From Bacillota bacterium (GTDB lineage: Bacteria > Bacillota > Sulfobacillia > Sulfobacillales > Sulfobacillaceae), in the NCBI GenBank assembly GCA_026627065.1, contig JAPNUO010000009.1:32559-96558 (forward strand): a stretch of 64,000 nucleotides of DNA. Reading direction: 5' to 3'. Position numbers and translations under genes: made by a program. The stretch's first letter is position 1. Each line of letters starts with the position of its first letter. Shown here piece by piece: positions 44,264 through 53,392 of this stretch. Below the pieces are notes generated by a model. It was not told where the DNA came from. It made no database searches and saw only the letters and a list, made by a program, of their open reading frames with translations.

Positions 44264-44301
44264 AGAAAGGGCCGCTATTCGGGCGGCTCTTTCTGTATTT
44301 A
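44264..44301 (+). terminator. Rho-independent terminator of the sugar operon
   Basis: AGAAAGGGCCGC at 44264-44275 pairs with GCGGCTCTTTCT at 44283-44294 (one wobble), loop seven bases, followed by GTATTTATTTC. It lies about 250 bases after the aldolase stop. Confidence 0.8.
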
Positions 44302-44827
44302 TTTCTTAAATTTGCCTTAGGGTAAGACGGTCGATCTCGGACACAACGCGGATATCGCCAGGCGGATATCGGAACGTGGTGGCCAATGGATGTATGAGGC
44401 ATAACGGGCGACGATCCCCTGACATTGGTACTCCGTAAAGGCGGGCGCAAGTTTCCCCTCCAGGGCTAATTGGTTTGGTTGAATGAGCACTCCGAGGGAC
44501 GTTCTTAAACGTGATGGCCAGGCTTGCGGAACCTGGCCGCCGGCCGAATGTTGTCGCCATGTGACATCACGTCGACGCGCACATGGTTGCTGCGCCCTAT
44601 CCTTTAAAAAAGATCGGTGAACTCACTCTACCTATCGGCGTAGTGGAAACATTGCTATGATTACGGGGGCGGCAACCTGGGCTTAATCAGATCACTTAAT
44701 AGGAAAATGTTTTCTATATAACCCTCTAATGGGTGTCAACGACCCCAATGCATCTTTGTGAGGTCATGGACGTTTCGCGTATCACATCGTGTCGCACGGG
44801 CCTTAGCGCCGAGAAAGAGGAAGATCT
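44302..44827. other. intergenic region; no gene supported
   Basis: About 525 bases. A minus-strand frame of 84 codons (44306-44560) reads like protein but I recognise no family and it lacks a ribosome site. A sharp drop in G+C near 44660-44760 suggests that the promoter of the next gene is there; I could not fix its boxes. Confidence 0.45.
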
Positions 44828-45589
44828 ATGCGTTCTCTCTTTGATTTGGACGGCCAGACCGCGTTGGTCACTGGCGTGACTCGCGGGATTGGACAGGCCA
44901 TTGCCATGGGGTTAGCCGAGGCCGGGGCTGACATCGTCGGTGTCGGCCGGCAACTGTCTTCGCTGCAGGCGTTCGGGCAATCTGTCGTTCATCTCGGCCG
45001 CCGTTTTTGGGCCCAACCTTGTGATTTGGCGGACCGGGACGCCATTTACCGATTGGTTCGGTGGTTGGATACCGAGGGACTGACCATCGATATTTTGGTC
45101 TTAAACGCGGGTATAACGCGGAGAGCGCCAGCTGCCGATTTTTTGGACGAGGATTGGGATCATCTCCTCTCGGTCAATTTGAGTGCCCCATTTGTGCTTG
45201 CGAGAGAAATCGGACGGACGATGATTCGCCGGCAGCACGGAAAGATGATTTTCTTGGCGTCGCTCCTGTCGTTCCAAGGGGGGCGTCATAACGCCGGGTA
45301 TGCGGCGTCGAAAGGGGGCGTCGTGCAGCTGGCCAAGGCGTTAGCGAACGACTGGGCACAGTACGAGGTGCAGGTGAATTGCCTGGCACCGGGATACGTG
45401 ACGACGGAGCTCACCCAGCCGCTGCACGGGGATCCGGCTCGTCGGCAAGAAATTGTCTCCAGGATTCCGCTGGGACGCTGGGCGACACCCGATGACTTTA
45501 AGGGACCGGCCGTGTTTCTCGCCTCGAAGGCATCGGATTATGTCACCGGTCACGTGCTGGTGGTGGATGGGGGGTGGCTGGCTTACTGA
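44828..45589 (+). CDS. SDR oxidoreductase (gluconate/ketogluconate type)
   Basis: The 253-residue protein is a classical SDR with TGVTRGIGQAIAMG, LNAGITRRAP, and YAASKGG with the catalytic Tyr and Lys. The FDLDGQTALVTG opening and NCLAPGYVTTELTQPL region resemble gluconate 5-dehydrogenase and KduD-like enzymes. It is followed by two Gfo/Idh oxidoreductases, so a sugar-acid or inositol-type oxidation is likely. GAAAGAGGAAG precedes the ATG. Confidence 0.88.
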   Translation: MRSLFDLDGQTALVTGVTRGIGQAIAMGLAEAGADIVGVGRQLSSLQAFGQSVVHLGRRFWAQPCDLADRDAIYRLVRWLDTEGLTIDILVLNAGITRRAPAADFLDEDWDHLLSVNLSAPFVLAREIGRTMIRRQHGKMIFLASLLSFQGGRHNAGYAASKGGVVQLAKALANDWAQYEVQVNCLAPGYVTTELTQPLHGDPARRQEIVSRIPLGRWATPDDFKGPAVFLASKASDYVTGHVLVVDGGWLAY

Positions 45590-45766
45590 TGCGAGCGCTA
45601 CTGCCAGTGCCGGGCATGCTACACTATTCTCAACCCTCACAGAAATGGCGAACCTGTCCCTCCCACGCCATCCGAACGTGCGCATTTCGTTGACGGCACC
45701 ATGACATCGGTGGGAAGGGGTGTGGAGCCCGAGGTTAACAATGTCTCGAAGGAAGGGGAGGTCGAG

Positions 45767-46750
45767 GTGAACGTTGCGTTAGTCGGCGCTGGCTCCATGG
45801 GACGCGTCCATGCTGACGCCTATCGTCACCTCCAGGACGCTCAGTTGGTGGCGGTGGTGGATTCCGATGTCCAGCGCGGCCAAGCGTTTGCCGATGGCTG
45901 GGGAGTGGCTTGGTATCCGTCGCTCCGCGCCTGTTTGGCCACCAAGGCGGTCGACGTGGTGGACATCTGTACCCCTACGGCATTTCATCCGGCGCTTGCC
46001 CTCGAAGCATTCAGCGCCGGGCTTCACGTCATTTGCGAGAAGCCCATCGCGCTGACCGTGGAGGAGGCCATGCGGATGATTGACGCCGCCCGCCGGGCGG
46101 GAGTGCATTTTTACGTGGCCCACGTGGTCCGGTTCTTTCCTGAATACGAGGAAGCGCGCCGGCAGATTCAGTCGGGGCGCCTCGGTCAAGTCGGCACAGC
46201 GCGCCTCCTGCGGGGCGGCGCGGCGCCCCAGGGCTGGCAGGGGTGGTACGCCGATCCGGCGCTCAGCGGTACTGTGATCACGGATCTGATGATCCACGAC
46301 TTTGATTTTTTGGCCTGGACGTTGGGACCGGTCGGCCGCGTATTTGCCAAAGGCGCCAGACGCCACGGCGCTGCCGTTGAGCACGCGTTCGTGAGCCTCC
46401 GGATGCAAAATGGGGCGATGGCTCTGGTGGAGGGCACTTGGGCCTATCCCGAAGGGTTTCGCACGGCCTTTGAATTTGCCGGGACGTTGGGGGTACTGCA
46501 ATACGCGAGCGACGGCGACGCGTCGCTGAAAATCGTACGCCGCTCCTCACCGTCTGACCCCCTGGTGACGCACGTTGAAAGCCCGATCGACGTCAATCCG
46601 TACCAGCGAGAACTTCAACATTTTCTGGCGTGTATGCGCGGGGCGGAGGCGCCGCGGGTCAAGCCGGAAGACGCCCTTTACGCGCTTCGCGTCAGCCTGG
46701 CAGCGTGGGAGTCCCTGAGGCGCGGGGAGCCGGTGGAGGTGACAACGTGA
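45767..46750 (+). CDS. Gfo/Idh/MocA-family oxidoreductase, first copy
   Basis: The 327-residue protein has VGAGSMGRVHADAYR for NAD(P) and the catalytic EKPIALTVEEA, then the family's alpha/beta C-terminal domain (VITDLMIHDFDFLAW). These enzymes oxidise sugars, inositols or sugar acids. GTG at 45767 with GGGGAGG upstream is preferred to the ATG at 45701. The stop overlaps the next start as GTGA. Confidence 0.9.
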   Translation: MNVALVGAGSMGRVHADAYRHLQDAQLVAVVDSDVQRGQAFADGWGVAWYPSLRACLATKAVDVVDICTPTAFHPALALEAFSAGLHVICEKPIALTVEEAMRMIDAARRAGVHFYVAHVVRFFPEYEEARRQIQSGRLGQVGTARLLRGGAAPQGWQGWYADPALSGTVITDLMIHDFDFLAWTLGPVGRVFAKGARRHGAAVEHAFVSLRMQNGAMALVEGTWAYPEGFRTAFEFAGTLGVLQYASDGDASLKIVRRSSPSDPLVTHVESPIDVNPYQRELQHFLACMRGAEAPRVKPEDALYALRVSLAAWESLRRGEPVEVTT

Positions 46751-47745
46751 ACCCAATTCAGGTAGGCATTTTGGGCGTGGCCCATATGCACGCGGTGACT
46801 TATGCCGCTTTGCTGGGCGAGATGTCCGGGGTTCAGCTAGCGGTCATCGCTGACGAGGACGAAGTCCGCGGCCGGGAGCTGGCGGCCCGGTTCAACAGCC
46901 GGTGGGAGAAGGACTACCAGACGGCCCTTAGCTTTCCGCTCGACGCCGTCATCGTCGCCAGCGAGAACAGCCGGCATCGAGAGATGGCCATGGCGGCGCT
47001 CGAGGCGCGCCTTCCCGTGTTGTGCGAAAAGCCGTTGGCCACCCGTGTGGAAGATGCCGAGGCGATGGTGGCGGAAAGCGAACGCCGTGGAGTGGTGCTC
47101 GCCACGGCCTTTCCCATGCGCCACAGCCTGCCGATTCGTCGGCTGTACGACTATCTTCAAACCGGGGCGCTCGGTCGCATCGTGGCGCTCAACGGCACCA
47201 ACCGGGGCCAGAATCCGGGAGGATGGTTTATCCGCCCCGAGCTCTCGGGGGGCGGCGCGGTGTTGGACCATACGGTACACGTCATCGACCTTATGCGGTG
47301 GTATACGGGGAGCGAGGTCGTTGAAGTGTATGCGGAGATTGGAACCATGCACCGGGAATGCCCGGTGGACGACATGGGGCTCTTGATGCTCGAGTTTGAA
47401 AATGGCGTCGTGGCCGCTCACGATCCGAGTTGGTCGCGACCGCGGCAGGCGTTTCCTACCTGGGGCGATGTCACTCTGGAGGTGCTGGGGACCGAAGGCG
47501 TCGCCTGGGTGGACGCCTTTGGCCAGCGGCTCCTGGCCTTTGACGAAACGATTGGCAAGATGCAGTACGTGCCATGGGGCGACAACGCCGATCACGGCAT
47601 GTTGCAAGACTTCCTTCGCGTTGTGCGCGAAGGCGGAACCCCAGCCGCGACAGGAAAGGACGGGCTCGAGGCGGTCCGGGTCGCACTGGCGGCCTATGAA
47701 TCCGCCCGGGCGCAGAAGCCTGTGCGCCTTTCTTACAATCGATAG
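46747..47745 (+). CDS. Gfo/Idh/MocA-family oxidoreductase, second copy
   Basis: The 332-residue protein has GILGVAHMHAVTYAALL in the dinucleotide position, where the usual GxGxxG is altered, then VLCEKPLATRVEDAEA and a C-terminal domain with GGAVLDHTVHVIDLMRW. It is coupled to the previous gene by a four-base overlap. The variant nucleotide loop may mean different cofactor binding. The two could be consecutive steps or subunits in oxidation of a cyclic polyol. Confidence 0.88.
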   Translation: MNPIQVGILGVAHMHAVTYAALLGEMSGVQLAVIADEDEVRGRELAARFNSRWEKDYQTALSFPLDAVIVASENSRHREMAMAALEARLPVLCEKPLATRVEDAEAMVAESERRGVVLATAFPMRHSLPIRRLYDYLQTGALGRIVALNGTNRGQNPGGWFIRPELSGGGAVLDHTVHVIDLMRWYTGSEVVEVYAEIGTMHRECPVDDMGLLMLEFENGVVAAHDPSWSRPRQAFPTWGDVTLEVLGTEGVAWVDAFGQRLLAFDETIGKMQYVPWGDNADHGMLQDFLRVVREGGTPAATGKDGLEAVRVALAAYESARAQKPVRLSYNR

Positions 47746-47835
47746 CCGCGGAGAGCAGCGGGCGGGACTTGCTGACGCACGGGACAACAGGTAGAGTAAA
47801 GCCTAAACGGAGTGACGGAACAGCGAGGCGAAAGG

Positions 47836-48891
47836 ATGGGACAGAACTGGCGTGCGCCGTTTGGCCTGACCGATTGGTGGGGGGAGCAAAGTCGGCAAAT
47901 CGAAACGTGGCGCCGGCATTTTGTTGAGGTTGCTGGGCGGGCAGGATACGAGCCGATCGACGTGCCCTTGTTCGAATTGAGCCACACCTATGAGGCGCTG
48001 CCGGGGCCTCAAGCGCCAGCGCGAGAGGTGTACCGCTTTGTGGACGTGGGCGGGGACGACTTGACCTTGAGATGGTCGTTTGTTGCCCAGTTTCAGCGCG
48101 CAGCCATTCAGCACGCGTGGCATCTCCTTCCGCACCCGGTCCGGGTGTTCGCGAGCGGGCCCCTGTTGAGGCGCCTGGCCCCAGACGCCGGCGAATACCG
48201 TCAGTGGACGGCGTTTTCCCTGGCGGCTTATGGGCCCAGCCGACCGTGGCTCTTGATTGACGTGATGGGGACGTTGGCGGCGGGGCTTGCCAGGCTTGGC
48301 CGCGCGGTGTCCCTCGTGCTGATCCCGCCAGAACGACAGGGGGATTTCCCGGACGCGCTTTGGAGGGATCGCATTCAGGAGGCGATGGCCGACGCCCATG
48401 TCGCGGTCGTGCTAAAAGAGAGGACCGCGGCTCATGAAGACGGCGCGAGCGGGGCCGGCTGGTTTTTCCAATTTGTCGTTCTCGAAGAAAATCACGCCAT
48501 CGTTGTGGCCGAAGGCGGCCTCTACCCGACGCCCGGTCGCTCGGACCGCGGCGAGCCCTTGGTTCTAGCAGAAGGTCATTGCGACTGTACGGCGTTAGCC
48601 CGGCGTTGGAGCGCGGGGGCGTCTCAGGAGCCCGCCTCGAAGCCGGTAGTCGTGTTCGGCGGGGAGCCGCGCGCCTTGGCCCTGGCGCATCGTCTGCGCC
48701 AAGCGGGACTGACGGTGAAATCGCTCTTCGATGCCTCGGTCGCCGCAGTGCCGGAAGGTGCCCTAGCGGCGGTCGCGGTAGATTCAGCCCGCCCGGGGAT
48801 CGTCCGCTGCCTGTGGCCGTCCGGGCAGGAGGAGAGCCTCGCGGATGACGCGCTTGTGGAGCGTTTGTCGGCCACGGGGGAGGACGCGTGA
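47836..48891 (+). CDS. HisZ-like class II aminoacyl-tRNA-synthetase homologue
   Basis: The 351-residue protein follows the HisS/HisZ catalytic fold: a GYEPIDVPLFELS motif-1 region, YRFVDVGGDDLTLRWSFVAQ where synthetases have LRPDxT, and RRLAPDAGEYRQWTAFSLAA resembling motif 2 and its GxYREF-like loop. The C-terminal VVVFGGEPRALALAHRLRQAG resembles the HisZ tail. HisZ activates ATP phosphoribosyltransferase HisG in histidine synthesis. No hisG or other his gene is nearby; the gene sits among sugar oxidoreductases and is coupled to a small unknown gene. ATG at 47836 follows GAGG at seven bases. Confidence 0.65.
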   Translation: MGQNWRAPFGLTDWWGEQSRQIETWRRHFVEVAGRAGYEPIDVPLFELSHTYEALPGPQAPAREVYRFVDVGGDDLTLRWSFVAQFQRAAIQHAWHLLPHPVRVFASGPLLRRLAPDAGEYRQWTAFSLAAYGPSRPWLLIDVMGTLAAGLARLGRAVSLVLIPPERQGDFPDALWRDRIQEAMADAHVAVVLKERTAAHEDGASGAGWFFQFVVLEENHAIVVAEGGLYPTPGRSDRGEPLVLAEGHCDCTALARRWSAGASQEPASKPVVVFGGEPRALALAHRLRQAGLTVKSLFDASVAAVPEGALAAVAVDSARPGIVRCLWPSGQEESLADDALVERLSATGEDA

Positions 48892-49244
48892 TGGGATATC
48901 AGGACATCTACGAAAAACTGTGGCTCGGCCGCCAAATATTTTTGGCGAGCTGGGACGGCGCTAAGTACCGGCTCTTTTCGGAGACGCCGATGGATTACTT
49001 GATTTCGGAGGCTGACCGGATGACGGCGGCCTGGCTGCAATACGACTATTTGCTGGGCCGTTCCGACCGGTTTTGGGAGTTTGTGCGCGAAGTTCTGCAG
49101 ATCGAAGCAGGAAGTGACGCGGCAAAAACCCGCGCCTTGTGGGCCAAATGGCGCACGCCGCTCCTTGAACGGTTTGTGGACACCCAAATTCGGAACCACA
49201 AAATTGTCTCGGTGCCGGAATGGTACGAGGGGGAGGGAGCGTGA
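48891..49244 (+). CDS. 117-residue protein of unknown function
   Basis: The ATG at 48891 overlaps the upstream stop (TGATG) and has GGGGAGG at seven bases, so it is translated together with the HisZ-like gene. The protein is soluble, mostly helical, rich in Trp and Tyr, with YEKLWLGRQIFLASWDGAKY near the start. I do not recognise a family. It is followed within two bases by another small gene. Confidence 0.7.
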   Translation: MGYQDIYEKLWLGRQIFLASWDGAKYRLFSETPMDYLISEADRMTAAWLQYDYLLGRSDRFWEFVREVLQIEAGSDAAKTRALWAKWRTPLLERFVDTQIRNHKIVSVPEWYEGEGA

Positions 49245-49245
49245 G

Positions 49246-49566
49246 GTGAATAGCGCCGACGACGCCATTGAACGGAGCATCGCTATCAAGCTGTTGGCTG
49301 CCGACCAAAACCCAGTGCTTTCTTGGGAGGCAAAGCTCCCGCACGTGCGAGAGCAACTGTCGGAAGAAGAGCGGCGTCATCCCTTGGGGCAGTGGCTTTT
49401 GCGCGTTGGGGACCAATTGGACTGGAGGGACAATGTGCGGGAATTCCTGGTAGCTTATTGGCACTTGCCGCCCCAGCCCTTTTTGGCCACCGAATCGGAA
49501 GCAGCGGCCTATGACGCGGCGCGAGACGCGCTCCTGCAAAATCTTCAGTTTCGGCCAGCTCCCTAA
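49246..49566 (+). CDS. 106-residue protein of unknown function
   Basis: GTG at 49246 lies behind GGGAGGGAGC and one base after the previous stop. The product is acidic and helical, with VREQLSEEERRHPLGQWLLR in the middle. No family recognised. Together with the preceding gene it seems to form a conserved-looking pair attached to the HisZ-like gene. Confidence 0.65.
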   Translation: MNSADDAIERSIAIKLLAADQNPVLSWEAKLPHVREQLSEEERRHPLGQWLLRVGDQLDWRDNVREFLVAYWHLPPQPFLATESEAAAYDAARDALLQNLQFRPAP

Positions 49567-49667
49567 GGGGAGCGGAACCGGCTGACGTTGACGATCCTGA
49601 CAATTTGAGCGACGCTTAACATATCCGCAGAGGGCGGTGGGGAAGATTGGACGCGGGGAGGCAGAAA

Positions 49668-51077
49668 ATGGAAGGACTGTACATTGCGGGGAGCGCGCGC
49701 GACACCCAGGAGCATTACGCCGTGCGCCATGCCTGGACTCAGGAAGTGATTGCTGAAGTGGCGGAAGCCGCGCGGGATGACGTGGAGGCTGCTGTCGCTG
49801 CGGCACGCGCGGTATTAGCGAAGCCGCTCAGCATTCACGAGCGGTATCGCATTCTGGAAACGGCTGCGGAGCGCCTGGGCGCGGAGGCCGAGTCGTTTGC
49901 CCGGACACTCGCGCAAGAAGCAGGAAAGCCGGTGCGCGACGCCCGGGTTGAGGTGGCGAGGGCTCAGCAAACTTTGCGATATGCCGCGGTCGCCGCGCGC
50001 ACGTTGAAAGGGGAAGAAGTGCCCATTCGCGGCAATCCCGGCGTGGAAAACCGTCTGGCTTTTACGGTAAGAAAGCCTTACGGTGTTGTGTTGGCCATCA
50101 CGCCGTTTAACTTCCCTTTGAATCTCGCATTGCACAAAGTGGCGCCGGCGTTGGCCGCCGGAAATGCCGTCATTTTGAAACCTGCCCCGGCGACTCCGCT
50201 GACGGCCCTGAAGTTGGCTCGCCTGCTGGAATCGGCAGGACTACCGCCAGGGTGGCTCAATGTGGTCACCGGATCTCGTCCGGAAGTCGGCGAGTGGCTC
50301 GTGTCCCACCCCGGCGTCAATCTCATTTCGTTTACGGGCTCCGCCGCGGTTGGGCAAATCATTCGGCGCAACGCCGGGCTGAAGCCGGTGTTGCTGGAGC
50401 TAGGCAGCAATTCGGCGAACATCGTGCATGAGGATGCCGATCTTGACCAAGCGGCGGCCATTTTGTCCCAGCGCGCCTACGCCTACGCCGGTCAAGTCTG
50501 CATTTCGGTGCAGCGGATATATGTGCACCGGCGCATTTACGACGCGTTTCGAACCAAGATGGCTCAGGCGGTCTCAGCGCTGAAGGTCGGCAATCCTGAA
50601 GAGGAAAGCGTGGATTTGGGCCCGATGATTAATCAGGGTGCGGCCGAGCGCGCGACCCAGTGGGTCCAGGAAGCGTTGAACACGGGGGCGGAGCCGGTGG
50701 TGACGGGAGCGCGCGAGGGATCGGTGGTGAAGCCCTGGCTGCTAGAGCGAGTCGCCCTCGACGCCAAAGTGATGACCGAAGAAGTGTTTGCGCCTGTCGC
50801 GGTCATGACGCCGTACGACACCATCGAAGAGGCGGTGGCCTTGGCGAACCGCAGTCGTTATGGCCTGCAGGCTGGACTGTTTACGCGGGATATCAAGACC
50901 GCCTTTTATGCGGCAGAGCATCTCGAAGTGGGCGGATTAATTGTCAACGACAGTTCGAGCTTTCGTGCCGACAACATGCCGTACGGCGGCGTGAAAGATT
51001 CTGGCTTGGGGCGCGAAGGCCCGGAGTATGCCGTATACGAAATGACGTATCCGACGGTCGTGGTGTTCAATTTGTAA
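49668..51077 (+). CDS. NAD(P)-dependent aldehyde dehydrogenase
   Basis: The 469-residue protein has all ALDH landmarks: TPFNFPLNL (Asn about 148), FTGSAAVGQ, LELGSNSANIV with the general-base Glu at about 245, GQVCIS with the nucleophile Cys at about 278, EEVFAPVAV and PYGGVKDSGLGREG. Sequence near the end resembles lactaldehyde and succinate-semialdehyde types. ATG at 49668 has GGGGAGG six bases upstream. It could oxidise an aldehyde from the preceding oxidoreductases' pathway. Confidence 0.94.
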   Translation: MEGLYIAGSARDTQEHYAVRHAWTQEVIAEVAEAARDDVEAAVAAARAVLAKPLSIHERYRILETAAERLGAEAESFARTLAQEAGKPVRDARVEVARAQQTLRYAAVAARTLKGEEVPIRGNPGVENRLAFTVRKPYGVVLAITPFNFPLNLALHKVAPALAAGNAVILKPAPATPLTALKLARLLESAGLPPGWLNVVTGSRPEVGEWLVSHPGVNLISFTGSAAVGQIIRRNAGLKPVLLELGSNSANIVHEDADLDQAAAILSQRAYAYAGQVCISVQRIYVHRRIYDAFRTKMAQAVSALKVGNPEEESVDLGPMINQGAAERATQWVQEALNTGAEPVVTGAREGSVVKPWLLERVALDAKVMTEEVFAPVAVMTPYDTIEEAVALANRSRYGLQAGLFTRDIKTAFYAAEHLEVGGLIVNDSSSFRADNMPYGGVKDSGLGREGPEYAVYEMTYPTVVVFNL

Positions 51078-51155
51078 CCGTGGAGGCCGCCAGTCTCTCG
51101 GGGTGAGCGGCTGCACGAGGGACGATGTTTGTTCGACGCTGGAGAGGAGGAAGAC

Positions 51156-51443
51156 ATGGCCTCATGGGCGCGGTGGGCGGTAACGCTTGGCGTGGGGCTG
51201 GCGGCGTTCGGGGTGGTCTATGACCTCGTCATGCATTACGAAATGTGGGTACTGGCCTGGCATCAAGGATCCGTGGCACTGGGGTGGGGACCGTTTCAGC
51301 TCTTTTACGCCCAGGTTATCCCTCGGCCAGGCGAGGCGTCCAACGTCAAGATGGGCATGGGATCCGGCGTGCTGGTCGATCCCGTCCTCCTCGCCTATCT
51401 CACCCATCGGCTTTTATTGCTGACACGGTCAGTTACCAAGTGA
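51156..51443 (+). CDS. 95-residue membrane protein of unknown function
   Basis: One clear helix lies at about residues 6-26 and a second hydrophobic stretch at about 78-91. GAGGAGGAAG precedes the ATG at 51156. No family recognised. It follows the aldehyde dehydrogenase by 78 bases and is probably in its transcript. Confidence 0.65.
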   Translation: MASWARWAVTLGVGLAAFGVVYDLVMHYEMWVLAWHQGSVALGWGPFQLFYAQVIPRPGEASNVKMGMGSGVLVDPVLLAYLTHRLLLLTRSVTK

Positions 51444-51472
51444 AAATTCAGGGAACAGCGAAAAGTGAACAG

Positions 51473-51517
51473 GACTCGCCGATTACGTCAAGGACTGACC
51501 TTAACAAGTGGCGAGTC
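51473..51517 (+). terminator. possible hairpin terminator
   Basis: GACTCGCC at 51473-51480 pairs with GGCGAGTC at 51510-51517; an inner AAGG/CCTT pairing adds to it. It follows the small membrane gene. The tail ATATTTCG is weakly T-rich. Confidence 0.4.
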
Positions 51518-51635
51518 ATATTTCGTCACACGAAAGTTAGCTTGTCGAAACTCTAAGCCGGTCAGAGAAGCTTTGAAAATTAATGGTTTTCGGTGATCAC
51601 GGAAGTTGGTTCCCGGCGCGTTGTTGGAGACCGCT

Positions 51636-51992
51636 TTAAGGCGGTCTGTCGCTAGATGCCTGCAAAGTGGGTGATGGTCCGTAGCTCGGAATCTTGGAGA
51701 CGATAGTTTTCCATACCTCATCCGCGCTGGTCGAACGGTGTCCCCGTGAATACACACTTATGGCTTTTGTTCCATAATGACTGATGTAGAAGGACCCTCC
51801 ATAAACGTGTGTCGATTCTTTGATGGCGGCGCCTGCAACGTCTGCTACCACGCTGTGCAGGTCCTGTGTGAGGGCATATAAGAAACTCCTCGTCGTCGCT
51901 TGCTGGCCTGGAATGGTAGGCACCGCTGGCCTATGGATCAAAAACAAGTCAGCGTTTGGTAATCCCTCTGAATACATTTCGAGTGGTTTCAT
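51636..51992 (-). CDS. hypothetical protein, about 118 residues
   Basis: A minus-strand frame from ATG 51992 (GGAG nine bases upstream) encodes a mixed, protein-like sequence with TRSFLYALTQDLHSVVADVA and GGSFYISHYGTKAISVYSRG. No family recognised. The 3' end overlaps a perfect seven-pair hairpin AGACCGC/GCGGTCT at 51628-51647. It could be a genuine small gene or a remnant; no other coding frame competes here. Confidence 0.4.
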   Translation of the reverse strand: MKPLEMYSEGLPNADLFLIHRPAVPTIPGQQATTRSFLYALTQDLHSVVADVAGAAIKESTHVYGGSFYISHYGTKAISVYSRGHRSTSADEVWKTIVSKIPSYGPSPTLQASSDRPP

Positions 51993-52262
51993 TTTATGGC
52001 TCCAAAAACATCCTGGCCTCGACATCTTTTAGCGGATTTATCAAACTATCATGACCTTGCTTTTTGCCAGCCTTTTGATAGCCGGATGTGGTCGCCATGG
52101 CAACATCTCCTTGCCCAAAAGTGTTGGCTATAAGAACTAAAAATAAGAGCGCTGTCTTATCGAAATCTGAAATCGAGCGAATATCCTGACACTATGCCAA
52201 GACTCGGGAACATTAGATTAAGCAATAATTCATCGCTAAACACAAATTTTCATATGAATCAG

Positions 52263-52291
52263 TTGACAAACTACGAGTTTTGAGGTATGGT
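52263..52291 (+). promoter_or_regulatory. promoter of the LacI gene
   Basis: TTGACA at 52263-52268 and TATGGT at 52286-52291 are exactly 17 bases apart. The predicted start point falls at the edge of the operator palindrome. Confidence 0.8.
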
Positions 52292-52299
52292 TTCGTTGT

Positions 52300-52322
52300 G
52301 AGAACGTTGTCACAACGTTTTC
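52300..52322. promoter_or_regulatory. LacI-type palindromic operator
   Basis: AACGTTGT and ACAACGTT mirror each other around a central C (52311); the symmetry extends to 11 bases per arm with one mismatch. Length and form fit a LacI-family operator. Placed just after the -10 box, bound repressor would block transcription of its own gene and of the collinear genes after it. Confidence 0.85.
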
Positions 52323-52341
52323 AGTCAGAGGTGAGCATTCG

Positions 52342-53367
52342 TTGGTGACCTTAGCAGATGTGGCTAAACGGGCGGGGGTTTCTCCCTCGACCGTATCCCG
52401 GGTAGTCAATCAGAACGGATACGTCAGCGAAGAGGTGGCCGAACGAGTGCGGCGAGCCGTAGAGGAGCTGGATTATCGGCCCAACGTGATTGCCCGGAGC
52501 TTCCGATCCAAAACGACGATGACTATCGGTGTCGTGGTATCAGAAATCACCAATCCTTACTTTATGGAAGCCTTGCGAGGCATTGAAGAGGTTCTGAGTC
52601 CTGAAGGTTACTTGATGCTTATCGCGTCAAGTAGTAGCGTGGTCGAAAAGGAATTGCAATACTGTATGGAATTTGACCGACGACGGGTGGACGGAATTAT
52701 TTTGGCTTCAGCGGGGTCGTCGGCTGGGGACTTAAATAACGTATTCCGCGGACGTTCACCAGTGGTACTGATTGACAGAATTGTTGAGGGCGCCGAGTTT
52801 GACTGCGTTCTCGATGATAACGACGAAGGCGTCCGTATGTTGGTCGATTATTTAATCGGCGAAGGGCACCGGAAATTTGGAATCATTAGTGGTCCTACGC
52901 GCATCACAGCAGGGAAGGAACGTACTGCCGCTTTTGAAAAGCATCTTGCCCGCTATGGATGTTCGGTTCCGCCAGAATGGAAATGGATTGGCGATGCCTT
53001 TAGTGTGGAGTATGGACAAGCGGCGGGAGAGGTGATTGCGACGCTTCCCGTACGACCCTCTACTGTGTTTTGTGCCAACAATGTCTTAACAACAGGTCTT
53101 CTCTTGGCGTTCCAACGACATGGAGTTAAGGTGCCGGATGATGTTTCCGTAGTGTCGTATGGCGCGCTGGAAAATGGGGAGCTATTTTCAACCACTATTA
53201 CTCAAATTGAACAACCGGCAAGGGAAACAGGCCGCGTTGCTGCGGCGCGCTTGTTACAGCGTATGCGCCACAAAGATCTACCTTTTGAAGTGGTGCGCAT
53301 GCCACCGCGCCTCGTGATTGGTCGCTCGGTTCGTGCGCTGAACAGTTATCACAATCTTCCTGAATAG
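52342..53367 (+). CDS. LacI-family transcriptional regulator
   Basis: The 341-residue protein starts with the LacI DNA-binding head VTLADVAKRAGVSPSTVSRV and a hinge near residue 50-60, then a ribose-binding-like effector domain (GVVVSEITNPYFMEALRGIE, VLIDRIVEG, GIISGP, FCANNVLTTGLL). It should bind the operator 20 bases upstream and respond to a sugar. The start is TTG at 52342 or GTG at 52345, both after AGAGGTGA. The next gene is 25 bases downstream, so regulator and pathway share a transcript. Confidence 0.94.
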   Translation: MVTLADVAKRAGVSPSTVSRVVNQNGYVSEEVAERVRRAVEELDYRPNVIARSFRSKTTMTIGVVVSEITNPYFMEALRGIEEVLSPEGYLMLIASSSSVVEKELQYCMEFDRRRVDGIILASAGSSAGDLNNVFRGRSPVVLIDRIVEGAEFDCVLDDNDEGVRMLVDYLIGEGHRKFGIISGPTRITAGKERTAAFEKHLARYGCSVPPEWKWIGDAFSVEYGQAAGEVIATLPVRPSTVFCANNVLTTGLLLAFQRHGVKVPDDVSVVSYGALENGELFSTTITQIEQPARETGRVAAARLLQRMRHKDLPFEVVRMPPRLVIGRSVRALNSYHNLPE

Positions 53368-53392
53368 CGAATCAAAGCAAAGAGGTGGAGCG

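Noticed and set aside
44306..44560. Minus-strand 84-codon frame
   Set aside because: Reads somewhat like protein but has no ribosome site, no family match I can name, and abuts a terminator of the opposite strand.
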